Assembly: GCA_022925895.1 (NCBI GenBank)
Contig: JAKSYS010000523.1
Coordinates: 1-43,922, forward strand
Length of the DNA stretch: 43,922 bases
From: Fragilaria crotonensis
Lineage: Eukaryota > Bacillariophyta > Fragilariophyceae > Fragilariales > Fragilariaceae
Direction: 5' to 3'
The position numbers and the translations under genes are program-made. This document shows, one piece after another, positions 41,990-43,922 of the stretch. Position 1 is the first letter of the stretch. Each line of letters opens with the position of its first letter. The notes beneath the pieces were generated by a model. It was not told the DNA's origin. It made no database searches and saw nothing but the letters and a program-made list of their open reading frames with translations.

Positions 41990-42490
41990 GAGGCTATGAG
42001 AAATGAGAAGGTGGAGGCCATCCGCGCTTCGACGTCACGCACATTATCGTTGTACTTATGAGAATAATGATGGCTTGTCACAACTCACTACTCACAACAC
42101 TTCAAGAGGACATAGTATCATGATTCATAATAATGTGTCTCTCCACGTGACACTAAGAGGCTATGAGAAGGTGGAGGCCATCCGCGCTTCGACTTCACGC
42201 ACATTACCAGATCGTTGTACATGTACATATGAGAATCATGATGGATGATGGCTTGTCACAACTCACAACTCACAACACTTCAAGAGGACATAATATCATG
42301 ATTCAATGTGTCACTCTCCACGTGACTCTAAGAGGCTATGAGAAGGTGGAGGCCATCCGCGCTTCGACGTCACGCACATTACCAGATCGTTGTACAAGTA
42401 CATACGAGAATAATGATGGCTTGTCACAACTCACAACTCACAACACTTCAAGAGGACATCATATCATGATCACTCCACGTGACACTCATA
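41990..42490. repeat. Three-copy ~167-175-bp tandem array
   Basis: Units begin gaggctatgagaa at 41990, 42157 and 42332 and include ggtggaggccatccgcgctt, cacaactcac and cacttcaagaggaca. They end with ccacgtgac. Copies differ by small indels such as aaatga in the first and atgatg in the second. The repeated frames (81-116 codons) seen across it are a by-product of the repeat. Confidence 0.92.
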
Positions 42491-42495
42491 TTCTC

Positions 42496-42582
42496 CATAC
42501 TGTAGTACTGTAGTACTGTAGTACTGTAGTAACCTCACAAGGACCTCAAATGGGGTCGAAGTTCGAAGTTCGAAGTTCGAAT
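42496..42582. repeat. Two adjacent microsatellites
   Basis: First a run of ctgtagta (8-bp unit, about four copies, with AGTACT at each junction, 42499-42532). Then gttcgaa (7-bp unit, about four copies, 42553-42580). Both lie directly after the 170-bp array. Confidence 0.85.
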
Positions 42583-43472
42583 CATCACGCAACAAAAGCG
42601 ATTAGTTTTTGCTCATCAATGACGAAACGAAATCTCGTATCAACCTTTTTCAATACAAACGCTAAATTGATTGCAGTCCTCCGCGATGTGCTGAAGTCTC
42701 GCGCAAAAAGGAAATGCTCTCTGGACTCTGGAGTACTCGAGTTCTACTATCGTAAGCAGGAGTCATTTCCAAAACTGTCGTCTGGCTCTGAAACGTGTGC
42801 GTTCATTTCGTTTGTACAGCGGTACGCAGTATATCATCGATCATACATTCACCTCAAGCCTACCCAATGACTCCCTCCTCCTTTTGCAGCATATGCTTCC
42901 GAAGAATAAACATCTTGTAACGAAGAACGCCTACATATCGACGGCCTTCTCAGGATCGCGACTGCGTGGTCGGACCTCCTCTAGGAGAAACAACAGAGAC
43001 ACCAAAGGATTACTCCTGAGCACAATAGACGATTCTCGGCTGTTGCTCGCAGCTTTCAACCGTGACAATCCTACCAAAACGGAGCCTCATACGAGACAGG
43101 ACGGATCACTTTCAAGACTTTCAGTGGTGGGTACGGCGAAATGTCGGTCGAGATCCTTATGCAGATTGTTGGCTTTCTAAACAAGGCGCTTGAAAAATCT
43201 ACTAGTATCACCAAGAGAGCATTTTTGTTTCTTTGCAGGATTCAGTCCTACACCAAACGATTGTTGATAACACAGTCCTCATACAGAAGAACCATTTTTC
43301 GAAACATTAACAAAGATGTCTTAAATTGAGTTATTTGGTAAATCATCGCATCATTTCCTGTGGCGATGTTGAGAAACGTTCAATTTGAGCTGGCTTTGAA
43401 TAATAGAATATGTATTCAGGATTCTTATATCGCCACGACCGTGCTGCTGTGAAGTGGGTTTTGCAAAGCGAG
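42583..43472. other. Unassigned region left of the heat shock factor gene
   Basis: Several plus-strand frames of 60-127 codons overlap here (42550-42870, 42797-43180, 43141-43329). A possible acceptor tttgcag occurs at 42881-42887, so a small multi-exon plus-strand gene converging on the heat shock factor gene is possible. Nothing in the translations is recognisable and codon composition is not distinctive, so no gene is called. Confidence 0.35.
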
Positions 43473-43922
43473 TCAATGGTCACCACTGACGCTCGCACAA
43501 CTTCCTAGTTGGCGCGGTTTCTTCTTGATGCGCCGCATGCCACTGGAAAGAGCGGGATTATCGCGAATGAAAAGCTCGTGTCTGTATAGGCCCCTGGCAA
43601 ACCCCTTCCCTCCGACACGTTTAAAATTATAGAGGTTGAGCTGCCTCTGAAAACTTGCGAAACATTTCATCTTGGGAAAGAAGGTTGGAAGAATGGTTTC
43701 TTCAAAGAAGGTCTGGTTCTTGATTTGGAAGGTCCTACCGTCGGGAAGAAATTCAGCAATGTCCGCGTGGCGGCCGTTGAATTCCAACTCAGCGAGGGCT
43801 CGATGAAGTACCATAGGAAACGTTTCGGAGCCACCGATAACTGGAATCTGATCTTCCTCGTGCTGTGAGAATGGTCTTGCGCGCTCTGCCGCCTGTGCAG
43901 CGGATAAAGAGTGCGCTTGTTG
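43473..43922 (-). CDS. Heat shock factor-type transcription factor (5' end beyond the window)
   Basis: The frame is open from the right edge (43922) to the stop at 43473. It encodes most of an HSF DNA-binding domain: FPMVLHRALAELEFNGRHAD, FLPDGRTFQIKN, LPTFFPKMKCFASFQRQLNL, YNFKRVGG, and RHELFIRDNPAL. The FASFQRQLNLY recognition helix and the (F/H)HE-x-F(I/V)R segment are typical of the HSF family expanded in diatoms. The domain ends close to the C-terminus, and only a short basic tail (RRIKKKPRQLG) follows. There is therefore no room for a coiled-coil oligomerisation domain downstream, as in many diatom HSFs. The N-terminus is missing because the window ends. Confidence 0.92.
   Translation of the reverse strand, partial: QQAHSLSAAQAAERARPFSQHEEDQIPVIGGSETFPMVLHRALAELEFNGRHADIAEFLPDGRTFQIKNQTFFEETILPTFFPKMKCFASFQRQLNLYNFKRVGGKGFARGLYRHELFIRDNPALSSGMRRIKKKPRQLGSCASVSGDH

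Noticed and set aside
42003..42513. Plus-strand frames of 81 and 116 codons
   Set aside because: They run through the 170-bp tandem repeat and owe their openness to it; no conserved features.

Overview
The window reads as nuclear DNA of a photosynthetic stramenopile, most likely a diatom. The main pointers are a plastid-type presequence with an Ala-Phe cleavage motif on a transporter, a diatom-style heat shock factor at the right edge, a bestrophin-like channel, short GT-AG introns, and several mobile-element classes packed between compact host genes. No species can be named from the sequence alone.

Left third (1-15.0 kb) is ordinary gene-dense host DNA. In order it holds a three-exon bestrophin-like anion channel with one frame break, a histidine phosphatase, a USP5/UBP14-type deubiquitinase, a plastid-targeted MFS transporter, a four-EF-hand calcium protein, a PAK1IP1/MAK11 WD40 protein and an unusual GT14-like protein with an RS-rich N-terminus. 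Intergenic gaps hold short tandem repeats and dense clusters of the tetramer GTAC.

15.4-22.3 kb is a nest of two retroelements. A decayed tyrosine-recombinase (DIRS/Ngaro-type) retrotransposon lies on the minus strand, with gag-like, reverse transcriptase/RNase H and recombinase genes. A 5'-truncated LINE (15553-17996) sits inside its recombinase gene, bounded by a perfect 16-bp target-site duplication. The LINE cuts the catalytic tyrosine off from the rest of the recombinase.

22.8-40.4 kb is a second mobile-element landscape, AT-rich and of different composition. Its core (about 25.8-34.3 kb) is a large composite DNA element with two convergent genes. One encodes a GNAT acetyltransferase, a Ulp1-type SUMO protease, an array of SUMO-interacting-like motifs and a second papain/C39-like cysteine peptidase. 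The other encodes a zinc-finger plus Plavaka/EnSpm-like transposase. I consider this the best candidate for an undescribed system. On both sides lie two related copies of an unrecognised lysine- and acid-rich protein (22770-24221 minus, 38717-40431 plus), a PIF/Harbinger transposase remnant, an orphan 319-aa ORF and a four-copy ~176-bp tandem array. Many coding frames here are broken by single-base indels, often in homopolymers, so element decay and sequencing error must be separated.

The right end (40.4-43.9 kb) is mostly non-coding, with a three-copy ~170-bp tandem array. It finishes with a heat shock factor gene that runs off the window.
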